64,000 bases of DNA from Phragmites australis (taxonomy: Eukaryota; Streptophyta; Magnoliopsida; Poales; Poaceae). Below are positions 35,937-47,309 of the stretch, piece after piece. The position numbers were made by a program, and so were the translations under genes. Location of the stretch: contig NC_084938.1 of the NCBI RefSeq assembly GCF_958298935.1, positions 6,765,501 to 6,829,500 of the forward strand, read 5' to 3'. Every line of letters begins with the position of its first letter. The stretch's first letter is position 1. The notes under the pieces were generated by a model. It saw nothing but the letters and a program-made list of their open reading frames with translations. It was not told the DNA's origin and made no database searches.

Positions 35937-36423
35937 CACTACAACAAATCTAATTCCGTGACAAGAAGCCAAAATGTCATAGATAATGGATCATTTGTGA
36001 CGTGGACGGCTTCATCACAACCCCCAAAGTAAAGCTCTGGTTTGATTGTGCATGACCCTATTAATGTCAGAAAGAGAAATATGAGTTTGGTGATCCAACT
36101 AACTTTCTGTCGTATTCAGAGTCAAAAAAAAAAACTTTCTTTCGTATTCAAGCGTGCTTGGAAGTGGATACACGAACTTGCAGAAGTGCAACCACTACTA
36201 GAGAGAGTTTCCATCCTTTCCCTACAGTATTTAACAAGTGTGACAGTTTTAGAACCCTTTAGTATTTCTCTTGAGTGGCCTACAATTTTTTGGAGTCTAA
36301 TTCTTATCCTTCCCTACAGTTTTCACAAATTACCAATGGCATTATTCCCTGTAAACATATTACCCATAATTATGGTAGATACTTAACATAAGAGCTACAA
36401 ATCATTCGCCATTTGCAAGCAAT
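35937..36423. mobile_element. Probable CACTA element, one terminus and truncated interior
   Basis: CACTACAACAAATC at 35937 has the CACTACAA-type terminus of plant CACTA elements, followed by short repeated segments (GTCATAGATAATGG, CATTTGTGACGTGG) that resemble subterminal repeats. No matching opposite end is seen. The interior to 36423 has no recognised gene; a 114-codon frame at 36042-36386 lacks known motifs. Confidence 0.45.
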
Positions 36424-36582
36424 CACTACTACAAAAATAATTCAGTGGGACACCCTAGTCTATACCATTATATGGAGCCGTTTGTGAAAAGATTACTACA
36501 AACGGCACCAAACTAGAACCATATGAGGGAATGACGAGAATCAGTCCCAACTTAGTAGGATGCTTTAGTACAAATGATTTCC
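36424..36582. mobile_element. Second CACTA terminus, fragment
   Basis: CACTACTACAAAAATAATTC at 36424 nearly matches the terminus of the complete element at 43268 in its first 14 bases, followed by GCCGTTTGTGAAAAGATT and related subterminal-type repeats. The fragment ends at about 36582 where LTR-like sequence starts. The other end is not in the window. Confidence 0.5.
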
Positions 36583-39110
36583 CGTCAGGACCCATCCAAA
36601 TTAAATTCAAATTAATCACCAAGGCGATCATTTGACAAGATAAGAGCTAGCCCACATATGTCTTTCGACGTGTCGTGTGCTAACCCACATCTAATCACAA
36701 AGATCAAACCACCGATGATTAAACCGAATTCAATTCCGGCAGTCCTAGTATGTGTACGTTGGTAACTCCAAGAAAAGCTATTACCCACACACACCTTTAA
36801 CAACATGAATATCCACAACAACAAAGGATTTACAAGATTATAAGCTTTCAAGTTGAGACATAAAACAAGTGACAAGGTTTCAACTAGCGAAACGATTATA
36901 CATCGCAGTGGAAAACAACCTAAGAAACAAAACCGGTGGCGCCATTTGCCCACAAAGCAACCGACCGGGGGCTAGAGTAGCCAGCACCTATATTGGGTAC
37001 AAAAGTACTCGTAAGACTTAATCTATATTGGACACATATAAATAGCCCGACTCTAAAGATTATGCATTTGGATGTTAGCAAGAAAGCGGCCACATGGTTA
37101 AGTAACCTCATAAGCGAAAGCAAATTTTGGCATAAACATGTGAGCACCTACTCTAGAATACCTAAACCAAAACTATCCTATAATCGACAACTTGAACATA
37201 AATATAACTGGAACCAATATAAACATAAGTGTAAGATAGAACCATATCCACCATGCCCCAACATACCAAACCACCTCATATCATCCCATATTCGTGACTC
37301 TATGACCAATGCAAATGGATACAAACGTGCTTGATAACCATGAGCGTGGCAATTCAAATTGATTTTACACCCTATAGGAGTACTCCTGGACCCACACGAT
37401 TCGAGGACCATTCGGCTTGCGCGACTAGCTAAAGTCCATGCAAGGGGTACTCATGTCAACCTTTCCCAATAAATCCCAACCGTTTGATCATGCGCCGATA
37501 GGTACGGGGGTCATCCAGAACTACTCTCGGAGCTAACTGGATACCCCAACCGGCCTCTCATGCCTGACACCATCGACTCGCATGCCAAAAATCTGTAACT
37601 GCAAAGGTATTTGGCTCACTCGTCTCATATCCGGATATGTGGCAAGTATGAAAAAGTACTAAAGCTAACTGCACCGATGGACGGTACTTAAATGATGCAA
37701 GCGGTCTATGGCATCCAGGCTCCTCTCCTGAACTACCCCAAAGAACTCCTTCAGGGCAGATGATATCCCTAGCACCGTCCACATCTCGCCTCATTCTCAC
37801 AACTCATCCAACCAACATCATCAACCTAATATTATGATTATTGTGAAAGTAATTAACGCCTATGCTCGCAAACGATGAAACATTTCACCCACTCGACTTC
37901 TACCAATGACATGTGCATTGCTAAGCATCATGAGCAACTTTTAAGTTATACAACGTCATATTGAACCCAGGTTACAAGAATACAGATAATCAATAATTCA
38001 ATGCGGGGGAAATAATGCATCAAAATATGCTCTACCCATGGAACCCGACATCGACTCACTAACATGCAAACATACATAAAGCATAATTTATCAACTAAGA
38101 TGACACATGATCCAAAATAATAGGCACAATATGCTTAGATGCTTGCCCTGCTGCTTTTCTTCAATTCAGGATCAACGACAAACCTCGTCGTGATAACCCG
38201 CTACTCTCTACTTCGATGATCACTAAGGTAAGCATGATGAAATGCTACAAAATATGCTTTATAATGCATGAAAACATCTTCCTAGTTAGAACGAGTCATA
38301 AGAAAACTAGCAAAATTGGTTTCACTAATTTTGGACTCGTAAAGAATTAACGGTGAATTAATGAAGCCTTAACCCAATTAATTTATATCAGAATTTTAAT
38401 TAAATATTTTATGTCTAGGAACAATTTTATTAGGTATAGTATGTTATTATGAAACTAAAAAATTAGTTTCATAATTTTTGGAGCTACAGAGATTTTATTA
38501 CGAATTTTACAAGCTTCAGCAAACACTGAACTGCAGTGAAACAGTTCTATCTGAGTTGACCACGGTTAGACCGCCAACATGGGCCACCGGGAGTGGCGGT
38601 CACACCATGGGAAAACATGGTTAGACTGCCAACATGCAGAGAGATTCGGGGTCTGGCGGTCAGACCGGACCCTTGGGCCATCCGACTCCTGGAATAGCGG
38701 TTAGACCGCTAGAAAATGTGGTCAGACCGCTGTGCTTGGCTGGGAGCACTTGGTGAGGTCACCGATGATGATTCCGGTGATTACTTTGGCTAAGGCTGGC
38801 ACCTAAACACTCTATGCGATTAGAAGAACCTATTTTAGGTGGTTTGAGTGACATTCATGGGCCTAAAAACTAGGGCCCCATGGATCGACATCCATGGCTA
38901 GGGAGCTCGGTTCTATGCCATGGAGAGTGGAAGAACTCGGGGGAAACAAGGGGGAAATGGTTTGGGGAGCTTCACCTTGGTGTGGAAAGCTTTTTTGTGG
39001 GTCGGCCGGCTTCAGTGAAGCTTTGATGTGGAGATAGGCTCCAGGTGCTCTGACCGGCCTAGAGGTTGACGAAGAGCTCGGGGCTTGCTTCGGTGAAGGG
39101 GAGGCTTGGG
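36583..39110 (-). mobile_element. Truncated gypsy-type LTR 'F'
   Basis: Begins about 36583 with CGTCAGGACCC (a TG start mutated to CG is likely) and has the landmark AAGCAACCGACCGGGGG (36956-36972), shared with the LTR end at 25060 and, in looser form, with the solo LTR at 11563. No coding region is found. The right part has palindromic GCGGTCAGACCGC-like repeats (38565-38745) and stops at about 39110, where the coding part of copia E starts in mid-sentence. Both LTR ends are therefore not confirmed. Confidence 0.5.
38565..38745. repeat. Array of short palindromes, GCGGT-NNN-ACCGC type
   Basis: Six or so degenerate copies of a 13-base palindrome (for example GCGGTTAGACCGC near 38698 and TGGTCAGACCGC near 38720) occur within 180 bp, in LTR F. 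Spacing is irregular. Similar arrays of another palindrome occur at 41281-41860. Confidence 0.7.
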
Positions 39111-39602
39111 ATATGTGTTAAGAATGTTGTTACAGAATCATATAATAATCTCATTACACAAGAGAATGACGAGCTTAAGCAATAAGTGGAGAAGCTCAAG
39201 AAGGACTTAGCAAGGTTGAAGGCCAAGAATCATGTCCAGCCTCCTCAAGGTAACCGTGACAACATGGTGAATAGTCTTGCAGAGGGGTTCACCGTGATAT
39301 ATTTTAAGTGTCATCAAGAAGGTCACAAGTCCTTCCAATCCAAGCAAGTCAAGAAGGAGACCAAGGAGAAGAAGAAGATAATAGACTTCATAAACAAGTC
39401 TTCCATCTTCTACACAAAGCCCAACTACAAGATCAAGATGAAGAGCGACCACTACAAGCTCAAGAAAAAGGACAATAGTAAAGTAATTGCACACATGGTT
39501 GAGAGAAAGGATTGGAGGTGGAATCAATCCATTTGGGTGCCCAAAGAAATCATCACCAACATGAAGGGGCCCCAATTGGTTTGGGTTCCAAAGAAGACTT
39601 GA
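39111..39602 (+). pseudogene. Copia E gag, C-terminal part with degenerate zinc knuckle
   Basis: Readable from about 39111 (NNLITQENDELKQ, then a stop at 39182) through VEKLKKDLARLKAKNH, a coiled-coil-like stretch. The zinc knuckle position reads YFKCHQEGHKSFQS: the central Cys and His of CX2CX4HX4C remain, but the first Cys is Tyr and the last is Ser. It ends IWVPKEIITNMKGP and QLVWVPKKT at 39602. I recognise this tail from SIRE-like gag-related proteins of grasses. Nucleic-acid binding by this copy is unlikely. Confidence 0.7.
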
Positions 39603-41280
39603 AGTCCATGGGATGGCTCAAGATTTGGAGACTTGGCGCACAAGGTGAAGTGAATGTTCAAGCAAGAAGCTAAGTGTACAAGATTGGATACATTGATGAA
39701 AACATTGATCATCATATACCCAAATTCCCATCTAAAGTTAAAAGAGGTAATGGTAGCTAGATTTTTGTCCATGCATTTTGTTTTTTGCATTTAATATATT
39801 TGCCTTGTTTAGGATTGCATGTGCATATTTCATTTCCTTGCAATGCCTAGTGTAGGTTTTTTATATGGTAGGTTGCTTGTGTTTCTCTCTAACCTATGAG
39901 CAATCTATATGGTTTATTAGTTATAGGTTCTTTTCATGGCACTTGTTTTCAAGTCTTTTCTTTATGTGTCATAAGTCCAATCTATAGGATAATTCCCCAT
40001 TGTTATCAATGACAAGTGCATGTCTCTCACAAGTATTTGACACTTGTTTGCACACATTTAGGGGAAGCATATCCTATGTTGTGATTTTGAGACTAACATA
40101 TATTGTAAGTAATATCTTTTGTAATATCATAGAGTAATCTATAAATCCCCAGAGGTATGCAATGCTTATTCATCAATTGATATTACTGCCAATTCATTTG
40201 ATCTTTTAAGCTACCTTCATGCATAATTGACTTAAACTTCCTATCTTGTCATATTATCTAGTTGTGCATATGATTCACTCTCATCATATGTATGCACGCA
40301 TATAGGGGGAGTTCAAACCATATTATGTGAGTTTCATGAATTGTGATCTATGTGTTTTCATTTCAAATGGTATCCTTGTAGCTAATTTCAATTGCATTCC
40401 TAAAGTTGGCTTGCATATCTACGATTGCTATCATTTACCCAACAGTTGTTATTATTTCTTTCAATTAGATTTCTACAAGTGGTATCATATTATTGGATCG
40501 TGGTTCATGAAGCTCTCTCCTGTGTGCTCTGATGTTTTCCCTTGATTTTAACGTGTGTTTGTAGCCTTTTTGAGATTGTAGACAAATGGGGAGAATTTTG
40601 ATGATCAAAACAAGTTCAAGTTGCTTGATGCAAGATTGTTGAAGATTTTTGACAACGGGAGAAGCATGATGCAAGAAGTGTGCATGGAAGGATTACAAGT
40701 GATATCAAGGCAAGAAGCACGCAGAGAAAAGAGTTCTTGCATGGGTCGATCAAGGAAGATAATGGCGATGGAGAAAGAGAGAGAATTATCTCCATGGTAG
40801 TCACAATAAAAAGGGAGACAAAATGCAGATAAGAACAAGGTATGACAAGATGGGATCTTTCTTTTACAATTGATCCATCTTTGGTTGGCATCTTTGGTGC
40901 ACTTTCAATTGGTATCATTAGTTTCCTTACAATTGGTACCATTGGTTGTTCTTACCATGCATCCAAGCAAAGTGGTAAGGTCGTGTGCACTTCATAAATT
41001 TGTGTCATTCATTATTTGTGCACATTACATTTGGTATCATTTATGTTTTGCCACTTACTTTGGTTGTGTTGTCATCAATCACCACAAAGGGGAAGATTGT
41101 AGCGAACATGACTCTTTTAGGGCATATATGTGATTTTGGTTATTAATGATAACATAGTTAATGTGACTAACATATTTGTCAAGTATATGCTTTAGTAGGT
41201 CTCATGGATCCTATACATGAAGAAGCCAACTTAGCCGAACTCAAGAAAGTTTAAATTGGATGAGTTCAGGAAAAGTTGTT

Positions 41281-41860
41281 AACACCAGATGGTCCAGTGC
41301 TTTGAAAGTTATACACATCGGAGTATTTTTCAGCTCAGAGGAAAAAATGAAGACTACACCGGATGGTCCGGTGCTCAGCAAGATGTTCACACCGGAACCT
41401 TTTCCAGGAAGAATATTTTGGGTGCAGAAGATTTGTACACACCGGATGGTCTGGTGTCAAAGAGGATATACACACTGGAGCATTTCTCCAGAGAACTATT
41501 GAAGATTGAAAATCTACATGTTGGATGGTTCGGTGCTGGAAGGTGTACACGCCGGATGGTTGCATCAGAGCATTTTCCAGGAGAAGGTATCAACAGTTAG
41601 TTTGGCGTTGTTGTACATGCTGGATGGTCTGGTGTCCTGAAGATCTACACGCCAGACAATGAGCAATGTAGAAGAGTGGCTCGGTTAGCTAAAGTATACA
41701 CATCGGATAGTCTGGTAATGGAGTGCGACGTTACACTGGAATATTCTATGTTCATATTGTGCTTGAGTGTGGTTCCAACGGCTACTTTGCTACTGTTGTA
41801 CATACCAGATGGTCCGGTATTTGTACTGTTGTTAACGCCAGATCATTCAGTGTTAACAGT
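41281..41860. repeat. Array of palindromes, CACCGGA-TGG-TCCGGTG type
   Basis: About ten degenerate copies of a 17-base palindrome lie in 580 bp of the copia E LTR: for example near 41283, 41358 (ACACCGGATGGTCCGGTGC, perfect), 41438, 41518, 41548, 41612, 41697, 41797 and 41835. Spacing is irregular, from about 35 to 95 bp. The copies can each form a short hairpin. Confidence 0.85.
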
Positions 41861-43267
41861 CTTTTGTGACTGTTGGAGAAATGACTAGTGCGCATGTTTG
41901 AGGCTATAAATACCTCCTCACTAGTCCATTTGAGTGTACTGGAGTTCAAAGAAGCTTATAGATAGTTGAGAAGACATCCAAGGTACCAAAGTTTTTAAAG
42001 TGATCATCCAAGGCAATTAATCACATAATTAGGCATTGATTAGTGCTAATAGGCCTAGAGAGATTTGTTGCTAGGTGTTGCTACCTAGAGAGAGGATCAA
42101 GGAGTGATCCTACCTTGTACCAAGTGGTACGTCGGCACTTTGGAGTTTTTATGACTAGCCGGCACCTTTGGCCTTGGTGGCTCAAAGCTTGTTAACCCTC
42201 CGACTTGGTGTGGAGCGGGAGCAAAACTCTTGTACGGGGACACAGAGACCCTTGCCTTGATGTCTGAGCTCCACAATGAAGATGGTGGCAAGTGATCGGA
42301 AGAGAAACTTATGGTGAGGCCTTTCATTGGTGGTTTGATTGCTCAACCTACTTGAGACCTAGGTGACTCAAGGGCCGTTCGGGAGCTATAGCCTAGGTGG
42401 CTGCTCTAAAGTAGACTAAGAGTGACGTTTATACCATCGATACCACGGGAGAAAAATCCCTTATGCCGAATTTGCTCTCTCTACTATCTTTACATTTCCG
42501 TATTTACTTGTTGTAATCTATCATTGCATGTTTATTGTTGGAGCAAGAGTTCGTCTTGCCCCAACAAGTACGGCGAGAGTTTCTTCTAAGGAGCAGACTC
42601 AAGCTTGGATACGAAGTTTGAGAGGAAGGAACACCACGAATATATTAATGATACAAAATGTATCACTTTGGGAGGAGTACCACAGCGTTCACTGTGATAC
42701 GTTTCTGTTTTTTAGTTCTCCCCCTTTCCAGAGGACCATGGCCTCCTATTTATAGGGTCATGCGTAGCTTGGTGTACAAGTTATCATAATGTACAAATAT
42801 CCAGGATCTAGCTAAATTACTAAGCCTTATCCCGGATAACTACCTTCTATCCTGTCGAGAGATAAATATCCACCGTGGTAATTATCGTGGTGCCTGCCCC
42901 CAGAAGGGGGCGAGCCGATCGCTAATTGCGGCCCGGCGCCGCACTGTCAGGGGTGTCAGGATAGGTACCATCATGCCGGGGTGTCAGAGCGGCGTCCACT
43001 AGCCTAGGCATTTAATGCCGGTGATCTCCTTGTAGGCAAAGTACGACTGGTTCTTACCTTTTGGCAGATTTTTTCTAAGGCCTGATGACTCACCCAGTAA
43101 CCTCCGGGAAGCCGGCCGGGCAGCAGGAGGCCGAGGCTTTGGGAGGTCGAGCCTTCAGAAGGCTGAGCTTCGGAAGACCAGGGCTTCGGAAGGGGCAAGC
43201 TTCGGGAGGCTGAAGCCTTGGAGACTGAGCCTTCGGGAGGCTGAGCTTCAAAAGGCGGAGGGTTTGA

Positions 43268-44496
43268 CACTACTACAAAAACTATTTTTCAAGACACTTA
43301 GGATAATTTTCTACAGGCGGTTTATTTGAAAAACCACCTGAACAATTGGCGAGGGCCTCCTGCAGTTACGGACCGCCTGTGGAAATATATTTTATTATTA
43401 TCATAGGCGGTTCACATAAGGAACCGCCTGTAAAAATGGTCATTTCCACCGGCGGTTCCTTATGTGAACCGCCTCTGGAAATGATCATCCATTAAAAAAT
43501 TCATAACTTTTGTACATGAAGTCGGATGAGGAAAAAAATCTATATAAAAATTATGGATCTCGATGAGATCTACAACTTTGTAGTTGAAAGTTTTTTTATT
43601 TGAAGTCATTTAGATATCTAAATAACTATTTGAAGTTTCAAATAATTATTTGGGCATCTAAATGACTTCAAATGAAAAACGTTTCAACTACAGAGTTGTA
43701 GATCTCATCAAGGGTTACAATTTTTGTATAAACTTTATCCTCATCCGACCTCATATGAAAAAATTATGAATTTTTGAAGATAAACTATCATACATTTTTA
43801 CAGGCGGTCTGTTTATGGAACCGCCTTTGAAAATGTGTGACAGCTTATTTTTAAAAATTTATAACTTTTTCATACGAAGTCGGATGAGGATAAAGTTTAT
43901 ATGAAAATTGTAGTCCTCGACGAGATCTACTTTGTAGTTGAAAAGTTTTTCATTTGAGGTTATTTAGATGCCCAAATAATCATTTAAAGTTTCAAGTTAC
44001 AGATATCAAAAGAATTACATATGCTCAATGTTCAGTTGTCGTTCTCTGGTGTGATGGCGGGGAGGGATCACGCGACCCGACATGTTTCAAGTTCGAGTGC
44101 CAAAAACCGCATAGCGCGCTTATTTCGTGCGAAAAAATACGTGACTTGTGACTTCGCGACCACATGGGGTTCCTGGTCGGTCCAAAAAAATTTTTTTGCT
44201 TTTTTTCGGTTCAAAAAATATCGATTGAGTGATCGACTATCACAGACGGTCCGCTTAAGGAACCGTCTGTGAAAATCAATTTCCACAGGCGGTCCACTTA
44301 AGTAACCGCAGGTGGAAACCTATTTTCACAGGCGGTTCCTTAAGTGAACCTCCTGTGATAATAGATTTTCACAGGCGGTCACTTTTGTGCCTGTGAAAAT
44401 TATTTATTTCTACAGGCATTTGATCACAGGCGGATGCACTAAACGCCTGTAAAAATGAGCTATCACCCGCCTCTAAAAATAATTTTTGTAGTAGTG
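43268..44496. mobile_element. Complete non-autonomous CACTA element, 1229 bp
   Basis: Starts CACTACTACAAAAACTATTT and ends TTTTTGTAGTAGTG, perfect inverted repeats over the first 14 bases. TGA occurs on both sides (43265-43267; 44497-44499), the 3-bp duplication of CACTA elements. Many copies of ACAGGCGGTTCCTTAAGTGA-like subterminal repeats in both orientations lie at both ends. The interior is a foldback without genes. The solo LTR sequence is continuous on either side. Confidence 0.93.
43497..43990. repeat. Foldback inside the CACTA element, three related arms
   Basis: A block running ATAACTTTTGTACATGAAGTC ... GATGAGATCTACAACTTTG ... GAAGTCATTTAGAT (about 43500-43612) is followed by its inverted copy (about 43645-43780) and by a third copy in the first orientation (about 43855-43975). 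Arms exceed 100 bp with moderate divergence, so transcripts would form a long hairpin. Confidence 0.82.
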
Positions 44497-44767
44497 TGAG
44501 AGGGCAAGCCTTTAGGAGGCTGAGCTAATTAAGCCAAGGGGCCGTCGGGGGTCCTTAATAACGATCCCCAACATTTACCTTCATACAGTAGTTTGCTAGG
44601 ATTAGCTATATGTTGCAAACCTTTTTGAATGGTAGAGTAGACACAGTAGATGAACCTAGAGAGTATTTAGATAGAAATTGATATAGATTTATCTTTTAAA
44701 GTTTTTAGAGTCAATTAATTTTAGATGTTCTAATACACCTTTTCTTAAGATGCCATCAATCCCTACA

Positions 44768-45454
44768 ATTACATATATATATACATATATCCTTCTGATT
44801 ACTCTGCATGCACAGGCCGACAAAGGATCAAATAACTTGAAAAAGGGTCATGCACGTTTAGCCCAGATGTGAAAAAAATCACCCTAACTTGGGAAAAAAT
44901 TGTACTATATGACATATACGTTCAATTTGACACTGTGCATCTCCATAGCTATAGCAACAGTAGCAACAATGACGAGTATTTCCGAGGATATTGTTCTCTT
45001 GAAAACCTAAAATGATCTGCCGAGAGAAAAAAAGAAAACATAACAAGTATTTCTATATGATGAAAAAAGAAATTGTTGAGAAAGCGATGTTCATGTGGGT
45101 CTCCTTGTATTCGTAAATAGAAAAAAAATGCTGAAACTATATATATCTACTGTTGAAATAGAGTTAGGTACGCATGTTTCTTTATTGTGTAAATCAAAGG
45201 GAGAAGTAGGTTCCTAGATAGGCGATGATCGTGTTGTTCTTCGCTTTGGACGATTTGTCCCTCGACCTTGTCTGTCACTCGTGGTTGCTGTGCAGTACGG
45301 GAGCTATAATCTAGGTGTAAAACGCTAGTTAAATAATAAAGGAGAATCAGACGACTATGTTAATGAAAATGAATATTGCTAGGTTGGTGGACCCCTGGTC
45401 AATTGTCTATGGCATATGGAAGCTTTAATGTGTTTTGCTAGTGTATTTTAGTTA
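44768..45454. other. Unassigned AT-rich stretch
   Basis: Sequence to the right of copia E. No gene or repeat terminus is recognised. TA repeats occur at about 44774-44792. It passes into broken Tnp2 coding sequence near 45455. Confidence 0.4.
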
Positions 45455-45461
45455 AAGACTT

Positions 45462-46556
45462 TTAGGTCTTTCTAAGTCCCTTTCCAAGGACAACTCTAAG
45501 TCCCTTTACCATCCCATATACCTGTCTCCTAGTGCGATGTTTAGGAGGTGATTGAGTCTCAACTTTCCTATCAAAAGATCTCCTATTGTTGCGGTATGGT
45601 TGATCCTTGCAAAGAAATTTACGATGACCTTGGTACACCATTTTTCGGCTGTTCTTCAGCCACAAGCTCTCTTTTTCATCCAAGCAATGCACGCATGCAC
45701 AGTAGCCTTTGACAGTCTGGCCCGATAGGTTGCCAAGGGCTGGCCAATCTTGGATTGTTACAAACAGCATTGCGCGTAGGGTGAAGTTCTCTCATTTGTA
45801 TGCATCCCATACCTGCACGCCATCATTTCACAGTATTACTAGATCTTCCATTAATGGTTTCAGGTAGACATCAACATCGTTGCCAGGTTGCCTCGGCCCT
45901 GGTATCAGCACCAGCATCATAATGTACTTCCGCTTCATACATAACAAATGAGGAAGGTTGTAGATACATAGAGTCACAGGCCAAGTGCTATGACTCAAAT
46001 GAGGAAGGTTGTAGATACATAGAGTCACAGGACTACTGCTCATGTTGCCGAATGGATTCATCCCATCCGTACTCGACCCAAATCTTATATTCCTCACATC
46101 TTCTGCAAAGGGCTTCTTATATTCCTCACATCCCATCTGTACGATCTCAGCTTTACCGTGCTCGGTCCAATGGGTATAGCAAGGCATAAAGCCCCTTGGC
46201 ATCAAGTGGGAATATATCTGCTGGATGGTGGAGAACTGCTTCTTGTTCTCACAATCGACGTATGGACATCACATGTATTGGGACTGTGTATTTGACTTGT
46301 GCATCGCAGCTTGTACCAGGAAACAATCCACACCGTTCTTGTACTTTGCGCTCACACAGCTCGCATCGTATATCCATCTTCTGTCCATCTACAATTATAT
46401 CATTATTGTAAATCCAAATTCATAACATCTAGAGCATTTTGCGATCACCAACAAATAAATTACCTCATCATCTCCTACCGGCAATTGGCCCAGGTTGGAG
46501 GAGCCGCCTTTTACATGCTTTCTCGTCCGCTTCCAATGACTATTTGTTGGTGCCAT
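45462..46556 (-). pseudogene. CACTA Tnp2 transposase, internally deleted
   Basis: Exon 1 candidate: 46464-46556 (MAPTNSHWKRTRKHVKGGSS), with an intron 46389-46463 (GT-AG). Exon 2 starts MDRRWIYDASCVSAKYKNGV at 46388, a transposase-associated domain, with a stop at 46269-46271 and CPYVDCENKKQFSTIQQIYS after it. The chain then jumps from RNIRFGSST to DGMNPFGNMSSS, skipping the segment of about 250-300 residues that normally lies between, so a deletion is likely. Tnp2 (Transposase_21) motifs follow: TWPVTLCIYNLP, LCMKRKYIMML, PGNDVDVYLKPL, and LSGQTVKGYCACVHC further on. PVTLCIYNLPHL occurs twice because of a 51-bp tandem duplication (period from 45945 to 45996). It ends near 45465. Not functional. 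Confidence 0.82.
45945..46031 (-). repeat. 51-bp in-frame tandem duplication in Tnp2
   Basis: The sequence CAAATGAGGAAGGTTGTAGA... begins at 45945 and again at 45996. The period of 51 bases keeps frame and repeats PVTLCIYNLPHL in the protein. One copy is the family norm. Confidence 0.92.
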
Positions 46557-46652
46557 CCTTAGAAATTTTCTTTATTATTCAACACCTTATCTATGACTCA
46601 TTAAGGAAACATGAAAAATAAATACGCTCATACATAAATATAATTGTATCTT

Positions 46653-46985
46653 GCTACATACCTAAATATCATGGCGAAATTTTCTAATTCATTAAAAATA
46701 AAAATAAATACACTCATACCTAAAGTTTCCATATTGGGAACATGCTAACTAATTAAAATAGAAAAAATATAATTAGAGCTTTCTACATACCTAAATATCA
46801 TGGCTAATTTTTCTAATTCACTAAAAATCAGCCATAAATATGCTCATACCTAAAGTTTCTATATTGGAGCTTGCTAATTAATTAAAATATAAAAAATATA
46901 ATTAGAGTTTGCTATATACCTTAATATCATGACTAAATTTTCTAATTCATTAAAAACCAAAAATAAATATGATCATACATATAGC
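46653..46985. repeat. Tandem repeat, period about 129 bp, 2.6 copies
   Basis: CTACATACCTAAATATCATG recurs at about 46654, 46783 and (as CTATATACCTTAATATCATG) 46912. Each is followed by TTTTCTAATTC and then by TACCTAAAGTTTC-type sequence. It lies upstream (minus sense) of the Tnp2 start of element X, likely in its leader. Confidence 0.88.
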
Positions 46986-47309
46986 TAATGTAAATCAATA
47001 ATAAAGACACTTTCCACCATAATTGAAGCTTCCATATCATAAATGAGGTATAATTGCATCTACATTCTCTCAAAACATCATGGCCATAGGTTCATCACCA
47101 TCATTTCAAAATCTAGAGCAATTTAGCAAATAAAATTCAAATAGAAATGGATTGGAGAGGAAGTTACACACCTTGGAACACCTAGGGTATGAGGATTCCT
47201 CAAAATTTTGAAGCCACCAAGATCCTGGTGAGCAAAAATGGCCGCCACCGAGCAAGAATAAAGCTCCTCTCTATTGTGCTCGAGCTTGCAGAAGGAGAGG
47301 GCGACTTTT

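Larger units (their letters stand above)
42536..44573 (-). mobile_element. Solo LTR inside copia E LTR, interrupted by a CACTA element
   Basis: Termini are TGTTGGAGC and CCCCAACA, inverted repeats of each other. Flanking pentamers are TTTAT (42531-42535) and TTTAC (44574-44578), a duplication with one mismatch. A TATAAAT box on the minus strand (42747-42755) shows leftward orientation. Without the CACTA insertion it is about 806 bp. No internal protein region exists, so it is a solo LTR, probably of a Ty3/gypsy element. Confidence 0.82.
39111..44767 (+). mobile_element. SIRE-like copia remnant 'E', gag only, with 3' LTR
   Basis: The left end is truncated at about 39111 inside gag. There is a gag C-terminal part, about 1.5 kb without pol, a polypurine tract (AAAGGGGAAGAT ending near 41097) and a 3' LTR (41098-44767) that itself contains two nested insertions. 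No reverse transcriptase is present, so it is either a deletion derivative or a non-autonomous family. The LTR end (CATCAATCCCTACA) resembles SIRE-type LTR ends. Confidence 0.7.
41098..44767 (+). repeat. 3' LTR of copia E, carrying nested insertions
   Basis: Begins TGTAGCGAACATGAC after the polypurine tract, has a TATAAATA box at 41905-41912 and ends CCCTACA at 44767. The segment 42536-44573 is a foreign solo LTR. Without it and one target copy the LTR would be about 1.63 kb. Confidence 0.72.

Noticed and set aside
36042..36386. 114-codon plus-strand frame
   Set aside because: No recognisable motif, AT-rich, and located inside a probable CACTA fragment. Insufficient for a gene call.
41281..41860. 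CRISPR-like spaced palindromic repeats
   Set aside because: Spacing and repeat sequence are irregular, the host is a plant, and the array is inside an LTR. Recorded as a repeat instead.
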